Shown in pieces: positions 28,028 through 36,866 of a stretch of 36,894 bases of DNA. The stretch is from contig JAOAFT010000022.1 of the NCBI GenBank assembly GCA_026416125.1, positions 1-36,894 on the forward strand. The letters are read 5' to 3'. Below the pieces are notes generated by a model, which was given only the letters and a program-made list of their open reading frames with translations, was not told the origin of the DNA and made no database searches. Origin of the DNA: Bacteroidota bacterium. Its GTDB lineage: Bacteria; Bacteroidota; Ignavibacteria; UBA10030. The position numbers and the translations under genes are program-made. How positions within the stretch are numbered: the stretch's first letter is position 1; each line of letters opens with the position of its first letter.

Positions 28028-29248
28028 ATGACCCTTTACCTGTCACTGGCATGGCGTAATATTTGGCGTAACAAACGACGAACTTTTATTGCAACATCTT
28101 CTGTCTTCTTTGCAGTGTTCTTTGCACTTATCATGCGTTCGATGCAGTACGGTTCGTACGAATTCATGATCGATAGTGCCGTGCGAACGTATACGGGTTA
28201 CATCCAGATACACGGAATTGGCTATTGGGAGGAAAGGAGTCTCGAGAAGTCAATTGATGCAGACAGTGTTTTTGTTTCTACAATAGAGAAAATGGAAAAT
28301 GTAGAAATAGCAGTACCACGTCTCGAAAATTTTATGCTTGTTTCATCGAAAGAAATTACGAAGGTTGGTTCAGTTGTATGTATTGATCCTGAAAAGGAAA
28401 ATGCAATGACCCGACTCAAAAACAAAATAATATCTGGAAGATACATAAACCATAATGACAAAGGTATATTAATTGCTGAAGGGCTTGCCAAAATGCTTAA
28501 TGTGGGCGTTGAAGATACTGTGGTTCTTTATGGACAAGGAATTTATGGAACGACCGCAGCAGCGCTGGTTCCGATTATTGGTATAGTAAAATTTGCATTG
28601 CCAGACTTAAACAATTCATTCATGTATATGCCAATTACTTATGGGCAAGACCTATTTTCAATGCAGGGTAAACTAACTACGCTGTCAATAATGATTAACA
28701 ATCCAAGAAAATTGGACAAAGTATATGAAGTTCTCAAAGAGACTACAAAAGGTAAGTATGAAGTAATGCGTTGGGAAGATATGATGCCAGAGCTTGTGCA
28801 AGGAATTTTCCTCGATAATGTCGGTGGTGTGATAATGATTGGAATTTTGTATCTGATTATTGCCTTCGGGATATTTGGTACAGTTATGATGATGACAGCT
28901 GAAAGAACAAAAGAATTTGGTGTCCTTATATCAATCGGTATGAAAAAGACTGTACTGGTTTTGGTAACAACAATCGAGGCAATATTTATTTCATTCCTCG
29001 GTGCTATGTCTGGGCTTATTTGTTCAATACCACTTATAATATATTTCAATAGGAATCCAATTCAGTTCACTGGAGAGATAGCAGAAGTATCGTTGAAGTT
29101 TGGAGTTGAGCCTATAATTCCTTTAAGCACTGATGTGACTATATTTATTGCGCAGACCTTGGTTGTATTGGCTATTGCAATCTTTTCTGCATTGTATCCT
29201 GTAAATTACATTCGTAAGCTTAAGCCTGTCAAAGCAATGAGGGCGTGA
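28028..29248 (+). CDS. FtsX/LolE-type ABC transporter permease 1
   Basis: This 406-residue protein opens with LAWRNIWRNKRRTFIATSSVFFAVFF, a cytoplasmic amphipathic start followed by the first membrane helix. A periplasmic MacB-type domain (about 45-265) comes next, then three C-terminal helices (VIMIGILYLIIAFGIFGTVMMM, VTTIEAIFISFLGAMSGLI, VTIFIAQTLVVLAIAIFSALYP) with the FtsX motif ERTKEFGVLISIGM. It should pair with permease 2 and the downstream ATPase in a LolCDE-like complex that releases or moves lipids. Its first 60 codons use CGN for arginine, whereas later parts use AGA/AGG, as in the next genes. Confidence 0.92.
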   Translation: MTLYLSLAWRNIWRNKRRTFIATSSVFFAVFFALIMRSMQYGSYEFMIDSAVRTYTGYIQIHGIGYWEERSLEKSIDADSVFVSTIEKMENVEIAVPRLENFMLVSSKEITKVGSVVCIDPEKENAMTRLKNKIISGRYINHNDKGILIAEGLAKMLNVGVEDTVVLYGQGIYGTTAAALVPIIGIVKFALPDLNNSFMYMPITYGQDLFSMQGKLTTLSIMINNPRKLDKVYEVLKETTKGKYEVMRWEDMMPELVQGIFLDNVGGVIMIGILYLIIAFGIFGTVMMMTAERTKEFGVLISIGMKKTVLVLVTTIEAIFISFLGAMSGLICSIPLIIYFNRNPIQFTGEIAEVSLKFGVEPIIPLSTDVTIFIAQTLVVLAIAIFSALYPVNYIRKLKPVKAMRA

Positions 29249-29250
29249 CA

Positions 29251-30465
29251 ATGCTTCTACAGCTTGCTTGGAAAAATATATGGCGAAATAAAAGACGGAG
29301 TCTGATTCTAATATTGTCTGCAATTGTTGGAATATGGGGAGGCGTAGCTTCGAACGGCATAGTAATAGGTATGTGGGAAACAACCATCGAAGCAGCTATT
29401 AACAGAGAATTATCTCATATTCAAATTCATCATCCGAAATTTCGCGATGAAAAGCTACTTTCTCAAAATATTCCCAGAATTAATGAAGTAAGGGAAATAT
29501 TGAAACAAGCTCCTTTTATTAAAAACTACTGCGAGCGGTTGATAATAGAAGGTATGGCATCTTCTCCGGTATCAGCAGGAGGAGTTCGGATTTTTGCAAT
29601 AGACCCGTCAAAAGAAAAAGAAATGACGAGCATAAGTCAAAAAGTAATTGCCGGTACATACTTCGGTCGGTTAAAAAACAATGAGATATTGATTGGAAAT
29701 AGACTTGCTGAAAAGCTAAAACTTAAATTGAACTCGAAGGTTATATTGTCATTTCAGGATTTGCAAAATAATCTAGTATCATCAGCGTTTAGAGTTTCGG
29801 GCATCTATAAAACCGAGTCATTGAATTACGATGGTATAACCGTTTTTGTGAAGAAGGACGATATCGCCACTTTACTAGGAACTGACACGCTTGTTCATGA
29901 AGTTGCAATACGGGTTGCAAATGTAGCTCATATTGATACATTAAGGAACTATCTAAAATCAAAAATAGATTTTGCAAAAGTGGAAGACTGGAAAGAAATA
30001 GCACCTGAGTTTGCACTAGTTCAGGGTATATTGTATTTAGAGTTAAACATCTTTATAGGCATTATTCTGTTTGCTTTGCTTTTTGGGATATCGAACACAA
30101 TTATGATGTCGGTATTTGAAAGGATTCGAGAATTCGGTGTCCTTATGGCAGTTGGCATGAAAAGAATCCGGTTGTTTATGATGATAATTATGGAATCGGT
30201 TTTTTTATTGTTCACAGGTGGTACAATAGGAACATTAATTGGATATCTTACAATTGAGTTTTACTCAAAGCGAGGCATCGATCTCTCAATACTTGAAGAA
30301 GGGATGGCAGCGTATGGAATGCCGGCGATTTTGTATCCTACGTTGCCATGGCATATGTATGTTAGTCTTTTCCTAATGATGTTGGTAACTGCTTTCATAG
30401 CTGCGGTATCACCTGCAATTAAGGCAACAAGATTGAAGCCAGCTGAAGCAATAAGGATGTATTAG
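29251..30465 (+). CDS. FtsX/LolC-type ABC transporter permease 2
   Basis: This 404-residue protein is a paralogue of permease 1 with the same layout: LQLAWKNIWRNKRRSLILILSA at the start, a periplasmic domain, ERIREFGVLMAVGMKRIRLFMM, and C-terminal helices ending VSPAIKATRLKPAEAIRMY. The ATG at 29251 is chosen because GAGGG lies 7 nt before it. A GTG at 29245, overlapping the previous stop, has no room for a ribosome binding site. Arginine codons are mostly AGA, AGG and CGG, unlike the cas and housekeeping genes. The ATPase partner is displaced 1.8 kb downstream by the broken restriction-modification genes. Confidence 0.92.
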   Translation: MLLQLAWKNIWRNKRRSLILILSAIVGIWGGVASNGIVIGMWETTIEAAINRELSHIQIHHPKFRDEKLLSQNIPRINEVREILKQAPFIKNYCERLIIEGMASSPVSAGGVRIFAIDPSKEKEMTSISQKVIAGTYFGRLKNNEILIGNRLAEKLKLKLNSKVILSFQDLQNNLVSSAFRVSGIYKTESLNYDGITVFVKKDDIATLLGTDTLVHEVAIRVANVAHIDTLRNYLKSKIDFAKVEDWKEIAPEFALVQGILYLELNIFIGIILFALLFGISNTIMMSVFERIREFGVLMAVGMKRIRLFMMIIMESVFLLFTGGTIGTLIGYLTIEFYSKRGIDLSILEEGMAAYGMPAILYPTLPWHMYVSLFLMMLVTAFIAAVSPAIKATRLKPAEAIRMY

Positions 30466-30479
30466 AGAGTTGATATGCA

Positions 30480-30514
30480 TTTGCAATGGATGATTAAAAT
30501 ATTTAGTATATTTG
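30480..30514 (+). promoter_or_regulatory. Bacteroidetes-type promoter (TTTG / TAnnTTTG)
   Basis: TTTG at 30480-30483 and TATATTTG at 30507-30514 are separated by 23 nt and match the -33/-7 consensus of Bacteroidetes sigma-ABfr promoters. The predicted start of transcription would be within a few bases of the methyltransferase ATG at 30522. That would give a leaderless or nearly leaderless mRNA, consistent with the absence of a ribosome binding site there. Confidence 0.4.
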
Positions 30515-30521
30515 TAATAAA

Positions 30522-31388
30522 ATGACGGTAAAACTTAGACATAAAAAAAGGCAAATTAGTTTAAAGAAAACGAACGAAGTTGAATTCGGGTCATTATTGG
30601 AGGAGTTTACAAGTGCAAAGAAGAAACTTGTCCTACACCATAAAAATGTTATTCTATTGCATGATGATGTTTTAAGGAAGGACTTATTTGATAAAGAAAT
30701 TTTTGATTTAATAGTTACATCGCCTCCTTATAATGTAGACATCAAATACAATTCTCACAAAGACAATTTGAACTATGAGGAGTATTTGGAGTTCTCGGAA
30801 AAATGGATGAATAATTGTTTTAGATAGTGTAAGAATCAAGGGAGATTTTGTTTAAATATACCTCTTGATAAAAATAAAGGCGGCCAAAGAAGTGTCGGTG
30901 CAGATTTAACTACAATCGCTCAGAAAATTGGATGGAAGTATCATTCAACAATAGTCTGGAATGAGGGAAATATTTCGAGGCGAACAGCCTGGGGATCATG
31001 GATGTCAGCTACTGCACCATACGTGATTGCGCCAGTTGAATTAATAGTTGTTCTATATAAGGGGAAATGGAAAAGAACTAATGGTTCGCAGACTTCTGAC
31101 ATTAGCAGGAAAGAGTTTATGGATTGGACAAATGGTTTGTGGACATTTAGTGGTGAAAGTAAGAAAAAAATCGGACATCCTGCCCCTTTTCCAATAGAAT
31201 TACCTTATAGGTGCATTAAACTTTTTAGTTTTATTAATGATATCGTTTTTGATCCGTTTGTTGGAAGCGGAACCACCTTGATTGCTGCAAATAATACAAA
31301 TCGTTATGGTGTGGGAATTGAAATAGACGCTAAATATTGCGAGTTAGCTAAACAAAGAATTTTGACTGAATCGGAAACTTTATTCTAG
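30522..31388 (+). pseudogene. DNA methyltransferase (beta class), nonsense-disrupted
   Basis: A single reading frame of 289 codons encodes a site-specific DNA methyltransferase except for one in-frame TAG at 30825-30827 (codon 102). Motif IV TSPPYNVD (66-73) precedes motif I FDPFVGSGTT (243-252), the beta-class order used by N4-cytosine and some N6-adenine enzymes. SPPY favours the N4-cytosine type. Between them are GRFCLNIPLDKNKGGQRS and WNEGNISRRTAWGSW, which are intact. Reading continues in the same frame on both sides of the TAG, so a single substitution killed it. No reinitiation ATG with a ribosome binding site follows closely. Its partner is the broken HNH nuclease next door. Confidence 0.88.
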
Positions 31389-31395
31389 AAAATTA

Positions 31396-31981
31396 ATGAA
31401 AAAAAGAAAAAGCATAAGTGACTTTATTGTTGAGTATTTCAAGAGACATCCGAGAAAGAACATACCTCGTGCACCTGTAGTAGATTGGGTTGAAGAACGG
31501 TATAAGAAGCTATATAATAAGAAGCCGAGATACCTGGAGGGCAATAAGAAAGCTTCATCAAGAAGGTTTTCTAATAAAAGTTAAAAAAGGTATTTACCGA
31601 TACGACCCAGATTATGTTGTGAACAGGCAATTAGATGATTTCACGCCTGAGTTGAAAAAACAAATATTAGAAAGAGATGGATATAAATGTGTCCAATGTG
31701 GAAGAACTGCAAAAGAAGGGTATGAGTTGCAAGTAGATCATATATTGCCAAAAGATAAAGGTTGAAAAGCAACATTAGAAAATGGCCAAACGCTATGTTC
31801 TATTTGTAACTTTAGAAAAAAGAATTACAACCAAACAGAAAGTGGAAAGAGGATGTTTATAAAAATGTGGAAAGTTGCAAAAGAAATCGGAGACAAGGAA
31901 ACGGAAAAATTCTGTGAAGATATTTTAAATACATATGAAAAACACAATATTAATGATCACATCGAATGGAAGAAGGAATAG
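31396..31981 (+). pseudogene. HNH restriction endonuclease, frameshift plus nonsense
   Basis: The gene starts 7 nt after the methyltransferase (MKKRKSISDFIVEYFKRH..., a winged-helix-like N-terminus) in one frame. Near 31530 the frame shifts (NKKPR, then DTWRAIRKLHQEGFLIKV in the next frame). The HNH domain follows with YKCVQCGR, LQVDHILPKDKG, then a TGA at 31763-31765 where related proteins have Gly, then KATLENGQTLCSICNFRKKN with the second CxxC pair. The tail runs to TAG at 31979-31981. The zinc-ribbon HNH and its position mark it as the nuclease of a small type II restriction-modification system. Two independent lesions make function very unlikely. Confidence 0.85.
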
Positions 31982-32235
31982 TAGTTTAGTCTGAGAAAAA
32001 CTTTGAAATATTAGAGTTAAATTGTGCCTTTGGATATTTTGATTGAAAGAAACCTTGGGAAAATGTCATTGCGAATGATTTGTATGAAACAATTTACCAA
32101 AAGTGAGGTAACAATGTCATTTCTTGTTATAAGCAGGACTTCGTCAGATTTCCTGTCGCAGTGACTTTACGGAATATTTTTCAAAGATCTTCTCCATTGA
32201 TAAAGTGTTGTTTAAAATTATGATTGATTACTTCA
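31982..32235. other. Non-coding junction between dead R-M genes and ATPase
   Basis: This is 254 bases of AT-rich sequence with stops in all frames. A 16-codon frame from ATG 32114, preceded by GAGGT, is the only hint of coding and has no recognisable similarity. No terminator, transposon end or duplicated target site was found, so how the R-M genes entered the operon is not visible. Confidence 0.4.
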
Positions 32236-32922
32236 ATGCCAATTATACAAATACAAAACGTAAACAAAGTCTATGACGAGACCAAAATTCCTGTTCACGC
32301 ACTATCAGACATAAATCTTAAGATTGATAAAGGTGAATATACTGCCATAGTCGGGCCTTCAGGATCTGGTAAAACCACATTGCTTAATATGATAGGTGGG
32401 CTGGATAATCCAACAAGTGGTAAAGTCATTGTCAATGGCATCGATCTCTCAAGCTTAAAGACAGATAAGCTTATTGAATTTCGATTGAGGAACATTGGGT
32501 TTGTTTTCCAATCCTTTAACCTGATTCCTGTTCTAACAGCAAAAGAAAATGTCGAGTTCATAATGCTTTTACAAGGGGTAAAAAAAGAAGAGCGAGAAAA
32601 ACGTAGTATTGAACTGCTAAAAGCCGTTGGATTGGAAGATAAGCTTGATGCAAGACCATTTGAACTTTCAGGTGGGCAGCAACAAAGAGTAGCAGTTGCC
32701 CGTGCCCTTGCTTCGAACCCTTCGTTTGTTTTAGCAGATGAGCCAACTGCAAATCTCGATACTGATGCTGCCGAAGGATTACTTGATATCATGGAAACGC
32801 TCAACCGTGAACGAGAAATGACATTCATTTTTGCCACACATGATTACAGAGTTATTAATCGCGCACGACGAGTTATAACACTCCACGATGGCAAAATTTC
32901 ATCTGACACATTGCAACGGTAG
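32236..32922 (+). CDS. LolD/MacB-type ABC transporter ATP-binding protein
   Basis: This 228-residue ATPase has Walker A GPSGSGKT (40-47), Q-loop FQSFNLIPVLTAKENV (91-106), signature LSGGQ (144-148), Walker B FVLADEP (164-170) and H-loop H202. All are intact. The sequence and size place it in the LolD/MacB/FtsE group that energises FtsX-type permeases, so it is the natural partner of the two permeases upstream. The ATG at 32236 begins the conserved PIIQIQNVNKVY. An in-frame TTG at 32224 is less likely. Neither has a good ribosome binding site. Its 3' end overlaps the next gene by 35 bases. Confidence 0.94.
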   Translation: MPIIQIQNVNKVYDETKIPVHALSDINLKIDKGEYTAIVGPSGSGKTTLLNMIGGLDNPTSGKVIVNGIDLSSLKTDKLIEFRLRNIGFVFQSFNLIPVLTAKENVEFIMLLQGVKKEEREKRSIELLKAVGLEDKLDARPFELSGGQQQRVAVARALASNPSFVLADEPTANLDTDAAEGLLDIMETLNREREMTFIFATHDYRVINRARRVITLHDGKISSDTLQR

Positions 32923-34078
32923 TTTACTCTTTCTTCTCTGTTGTCTACTCTGTCCTACGAAAAGTTTAACTCAACAATGGGAAGTTGGAGGATATTGTAA
33001 ATACCTCGTGAGTACAACACAGATGAGTTCTTCTCCGTCACTATTCATTGACCATACGCTCCACTCACGCATAAGTCTTTCGTGGTTCATAAGCGAACAT
33101 GTTACGTACACCCTTGGTATACGGAACAAACTTATTGTGGGTGACTCGCCAGAACAAATTCCACATTACGCTGAAACACTTAGCCAAAGCGATGCACTCC
33201 TCACCCTCAACACTTTCCTCTGGAAAAAACGCCGTTCACTCAACTATCTTGAATGCGATCGATGCTGGTTCGATTACAACATTCAAAACCTTCGTATAAG
33301 TATTGGGAAACAGCGTATTGCATGGGGTACAAGCTACGTGTGGAATATTACTGATCTATTCAATCCACTCTCTATATTAGATTTCGACTATGAAGAACGT
33401 CCTGCTGTCGATGCACTCCGGTTACAATACTTTACATCAGACGTCTCGAGAATTGATTGTGCCCTCACCCCTAGCCCACGTGCAGATCACCGTACTCTTG
33501 CCCTTCAATACACAATGAACATTGCTGAGTACGACATTTCACTTGTCATAGGGTACTATCTTCAAAGAGTACTTATCGGTATGAATTGGGTTGGCACTAT
33601 CCGCGGAATAGGATTCCGTGGTGAAATGATTGTAACGGAGGCACCATCTGCCATGTGTTTTGCAACACAGAACTCATTTGCAAGCCAGAAACATTTGCAG
33701 TTTAGTGCTGTTATTTCCGTTGATTATACATTCCCTACTTCACTTACTCTTCACTCAGAAGTACTCTACAACAATATCGGAAAAACACAATCCATTCGAT
33801 TGTTCACAAACGATGCCCGTGCTATTGGACTTCTTTCACCCTCACAAGTTGAGCTCTTTTTCCGTACTAGTTACACAATTACACCTCTCTTCCGAGTTGA
33901 TGCTATGATCCTCTATAATCCATTCGATACATCAACAGCTCTCCTACCGCAATTCAACTACTCACTCCATGACGATGTAGATATTGCCTTCATTGCGCTT
34001 TCTCTCACCGGCAAAGGCTTAAGTGAATATAGCCCTACAACACGATTGTATTGTATCCGTACGATGCTTTCCTTCTAA
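32888..34078 (+). CDS. Predicted outer-membrane beta-barrel protein of transport operon
   Basis: This 396-residue protein starts inside the ATPase gene (ATG 32888, 35-base overlap) with a signal peptide (LLFLLCCLLCPTKSLTQ). The rest is alternating-strand sequence typical of barrels, for example SLSWFISEHVTYTLGIRNKLIVG. A central conserved-looking block, RISIGKQRIAWGTSYVWNITDLFNPL followed by EERPAVDALRLQYF, is a pattern I associate with porin-like outer-membrane proteins found beside LolA/LolCDE-like genes. The C-terminus ends in an aromatic residue (MLSF). I infer the outer-membrane exit or acceptor of the ABC system. A specific family name is not claimed. Confidence 0.8.
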   Translation: MAKFHLTHCNGSLLFLLCCLLCPTKSLTQQWEVGGYCKYLVSTTQMSSSPSLFIDHTLHSRISLSWFISEHVTYTLGIRNKLIVGDSPEQIPHYAETLSQSDALLTLNTFLWKKRRSLNYLECDRCWFDYNIQNLRISIGKQRIAWGTSYVWNITDLFNPLSILDFDYEERPAVDALRLQYFTSDVSRIDCALTPSPRADHRTLALQYTMNIAEYDISLVIGYYLQRVLIGMNWVGTIRGIGFRGEMIVTEAPSAMCFATQNSFASQKHLQFSAVISVDYTFPTSLTLHSEVLYNNIGKTQSIRLFTNDARAIGLLSPSQVELFFRTSYTITPLFRVDAMILYNPFDTSTALLPQFNYSLHDDVDIAFIALSLTGKGLSEYSPTTRLYCIRTMLSF

Positions 34079-34210
34079 CGATGAATCCAGTATACTCACT
34101 ATCACTTAGAATGGTTCGAATAAAAAATTTACCACTAATCTCATCACTGCATATTTCTGAATCGGATGAGTATTTTCCTTACGATTTGTACACTTGCATT
34201 AGAAGGTTAC

Positions 34211-34251
34211 GAAAGAAAAATAAAAAGGGTCTAGGAACGTTTCCTAGACCC
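34211..34251 (-). terminator. Intrinsic terminator of the T9SS cargo gene
   Basis: A perfect 11-bp stem (GGGTCTAGGAA / TTCCTAGACCC, 34227-34251) with a 3-nt loop lies 28 bases past the stop of the leftward gene. On the minus strand it is followed by TTTTTATTTTTC (34215-34226), the expected U-tract. On the plus strand no U-tract follows, so it serves the minus-strand gene. Confidence 0.88.
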
Positions 34252-34279
34252 AAAGTCTGAGTGGATATTCGACTCAATT

Positions 34280-36271
34280 TTACTTCATGTACACCATCTT
34301 TTGAGTTCGTACTCCATCAGCACTCTCAAGTCGAGCATAGTAAATACCACTTGTTTTGAGTCTATCTCCAATGTGAATTGAATAGACTTTCCCACTCTCT
34401 GCGAAGTCATCAAAAGCTGTTGTAATTTCACGACCCAAAATATCAAAAATACGAATCAAAACTTTACCCGATGTTTTTACAGAGAAAACTATACTTGTCG
34501 TAGGGTTAAATGGGTTGGGGTAATTACTAAACATTATTGATGTTGGTACAATCTCATTGCTTCCTACTTTGACTAATGGGTTTTGAACATCACCTAATGT
34601 CCATAATGAAAATGATTGAATACCTGTTAGTGTAACAGTATTTGTAGTTGTATTCACTTCACCACCCATTAGTGTCCACGTAATACCATTATCGGTCGAG
34701 CGGAAAAGCCGTAAATTTTCTTCTGGAATTCCATTTAACTCTGACTCGGCGTAGCTAAAGACAAAAGTAGCATTTAAATTGGAATTATTTGACGGTAAGA
34801 TTTTATACCATCGAGAAATACTTTGTCTATTATTACTTGTAAATGCTGTAAAGCCTCGTTTAACAACTGTAAATCCTAAATCAGCATTCGATGTAATAAT
34901 AGCCCCTAAACTGCCCACATTAGCTGCTGCTGGAGCAACAAGCGTAGCAGTGTCAGATAATGTTCCATTACCGGATACATTTTTAAATGCGAATATCTTT
35001 CCATTAAGAGCTAAATCCCCTGACTTTAGAATTAATGCATTTGTAACAATTGTATTCTGCGACAACATTACTCCGGCATTGTTGTCAATTGTTAGATTAC
35101 TAATGCTATCAGGTAATGCAGTACCTGTTTCCTGAGTAGAAGAACCACAATAAGTGTAGAAAGCTCCTTTACTTAATACATTCTCACCCAACCCATTATC
35201 TGCTTTTCCATCACATTGGATATTTCCATTAATCCCGCTAGGATGTTTCGTCATGAATTCAGCACCGGTTTGTAGAATAAAGGTGCCTGTTCCCTTTACT
35301 ATATCTGTTTCTGTCATTAAAAGTGAAGAACCTGTTTGAACTTCAAAATTCATTGTCGACCACTTTGGTTCTTCTGTGGTTAATGTATGAATTTTATTAC
35401 CTACAAATCGAATCAACCCTTTAGGATAGGACATAGATAATGAACATTTCTTAAACACAACATTTCCTTTAACATTGAAATATGTAGGCATTGCTGCACT
35501 TCCACGAGTTAAAGCGAACCAGCATTCATTAACATTTGTACCTTCTACAATAATATCTTTATCAACATTAATTTCATATTGCTTCAAATTTGCATCAGGA
35601 CTTACATTACTGGAACCATTTGCTGCAAATTGTCCTTTATAGAGATAGATACTTCCTTTTATATCAATCGGTTCTTTGTATATAGAAGAAACAGAACCAG
35701 GAGCTGTTAAGTATATTCTACCACTAGAACCCGTTGCACGACAAATAAAATCTCCACGAATGTCATATTCCCCAGTTAAATTAAAATTTAAATTTCCTGA
35801 TTGACTTGTACAATTCCATTCTAGATTATAAAAACTTTGATTTCCATTGACCGGATTTGCATTGACAGTTATACCCTCAGAAATAACCATACAAGTTGAA
35901 CCATCTTTCCACATTGCTTTTGGAATATATGGCGTCGTTACGTTGCTCTTATAAACTGAACCACTCTCAAATATCAAACTATCTGTTGCTGTTCTTCCAA
36001 TCTTTCCTTCCATTCGTAACGTATCAAAAATAGAAACACAAACATTTACTGTGATTGAATCACCAGCTTTTATAGTAATCTTTTTTCTTCCATCAGGAGC
36101 TGAAGTTGCGTTACTCCATGCACTACCATTCCATACCTGCCATGAACTAGGGTCGCTCCAATTCCCACCTGTCGTTGAATTTGATCTGTAGTCTCCAATA
36201 TTCTGAGCAAGTATGTTTTGCTGTACTATTCCAAGTAGTACAAAAAAAATTATAATTGAATAATATCTCAT
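34280..36271 (-). CDS. T9SS type A sorting domain-containing surface protein
   Basis: This protein is 663 residues. A signal peptide (MRYYSIIIFFVLLGIVQQNILA) is followed by GGNWSDPSSWQVWNGSAW, a module also seen in the giant surface protein, and then beta-strand-rich sequence. Near the end ELNGIPEENLRLFRSTDNG to SFSLWTLGD forms a pre-sorting domain. It is followed by the T9SS type A domain: NYPNPFNPTTSIVF, GKVLIRIFDILGREI and SGIYYARLESADGVRTQKMVYMK. The cargo should be exported by the type IX system and anchored or released at the surface. The ATG at 36269-36271 is chosen for its AAGGAG site and signal peptide. The frame stays open 18 codons further upstream. Confidence 0.92.
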   Translation of the reverse strand: MRYYSIIIFFVLLGIVQQNILAQNIGDYRSNSTTGGNWSDPSSWQVWNGSAWSNATSAPDGRKKITIKAGDSITVNVCVSIFDTLRMEGKIGRTATDSLIFESGSVYKSNVTTPYIPKAMWKDGSTCMVISEGITVNANPVNGNQSFYNLEWNCTSQSGNLNFNLTGEYDIRGDFICRATGSSGRIYLTAPGSVSSIYKEPIDIKGSIYLYKGQFAANGSSNVSPDANLKQYEINVDKDIIVEGTNVNECWFALTRGSAAMPTYFNVKGNVVFKKCSLSMSYPKGLIRFVGNKIHTLTTEEPKWSTMNFEVQTGSSLLMTETDIVKGTGTFILQTGAEFMTKHPSGINGNIQCDGKADNGLGENVLSKGAFYTYCGSSTQETGTALPDSISNLTIDNNAGVMLSQNTIVTNALILKSGDLALNGKIFAFKNVSGNGTLSDTATLVAPAAANVGSLGAIITSNADLGFTVVKRGFTAFTSNNRQSISRWYKILPSNNSNLNATFVFSYAESELNGIPEENLRLFRSTDNGITWTLMGGEVNTTTNTVTLTGIQSFSLWTLGDVQNPLVKVGSNEIVPTSIMFSNYPNPFNPTTSIVFSVKTSGKVLIRIFDILGREITTAFDDFAESGKVYSIHIGDRLKTSGIYYARLESADGVRTQKMVYMK

Positions 36272-36824
36272 ATAGTTACTCCTTACAAAATTAAATGTGA
36301 TAGAATATTTAATGGAACGGGCCATGAAATAAATAAAACATCACACACGCGTACAGTAAAATTACCAACAACTAACTTAATGACGAAAAACTTTATAGTC
36401 AACTATTTTGTTTTTTTCCAGTTATACAAAAATAGAATCCTCGCATCAACAAATTAGTTATATTTACTTCACTTTAGCGTCATTTTCGTATCAATTCAGC
36501 AATTATATCCAAAGTAGCACTTCATACATTTCACATTAGCGCAAGAGTTCATACCAAATATGTTTTATGAAAGAAATATTCTTACGAAAATTATCAAACT
36601 TAATTTATCGTTATGCATAATCATTATGCTATATTAGAGAATAAAACTAACGTTACTAATAGAGAATATCCTCTACGCTATAACAATTATAGAAAACTTT
36701 TAAGGGGTAATTTACCCTGAATGTTTAAACAAAATTTGCCTGTGACGATTCATAATAAAAATACCTAAACATCTCCATGTTAATAATTTTCAAATACTTA
36801 AAATATCCTTGCACACAAATTCCA
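36272..36824. other. Long AT-rich intergenic region
   Basis: No gene is seen in this stretch. It should contain the promoter of the leftward T9SS cargo gene; a TATTTTTG box (36427-36434, minus) is a weak candidate. Palindromes include TTATGCATAA (36611-36620) overlapping GCATAA-TCA-TTATGC (36615-36629). A direct repeat TAGAGAATA occurs at 36635-36643 and 36660-36668, and a short inverted repeat GGGTA/TACCC lies near 36705-36717. These may be operator-like sites. Confidence 0.35.
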
Positions 36825-36853
36825 TTGAGTTTCCTTTAAAAAATACGTACACT
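36825..36853 (+). promoter_or_regulatory. Candidate tRNA-Leu promoter
   Basis: TTGAGT (36825-36830) and TACACT (36848-36853) are spaced by 17 bases. Each matches four of six consensus positions of a sigma-70-type promoter, and the pair ends 13 nt before the tRNA. Position and spacing fit a tRNA promoter, but the boxes are imperfect. Confidence 0.4.
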
Positions 36854-36866
36854 ACACAAAAGAATA

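Noticed and set aside
31002-31388. Separate 128-residue methyltransferase fragment as its own gene
   Set aside because: It shares the reading frame with the upstream half and is separated only by one TAG and an uninterrupted conserved stretch, so it is the C-terminal part of one broken gene.
30522-31981. Recoded stop codons (TGA as Gly, TAG as sense) instead of pseudogenes
   Set aside because: Most genes in the window are free of internal stops and end normally on TAA, TAG or TGA. The HNH gene also has a frameshift that recoding cannot explain.
36301-36325. Start of the T9SS cargo protein at 36325
   Set aside because: The extra 18 residues precede a complete signal peptide, and the ATG at 36271 has a well-placed AAGGAG site.
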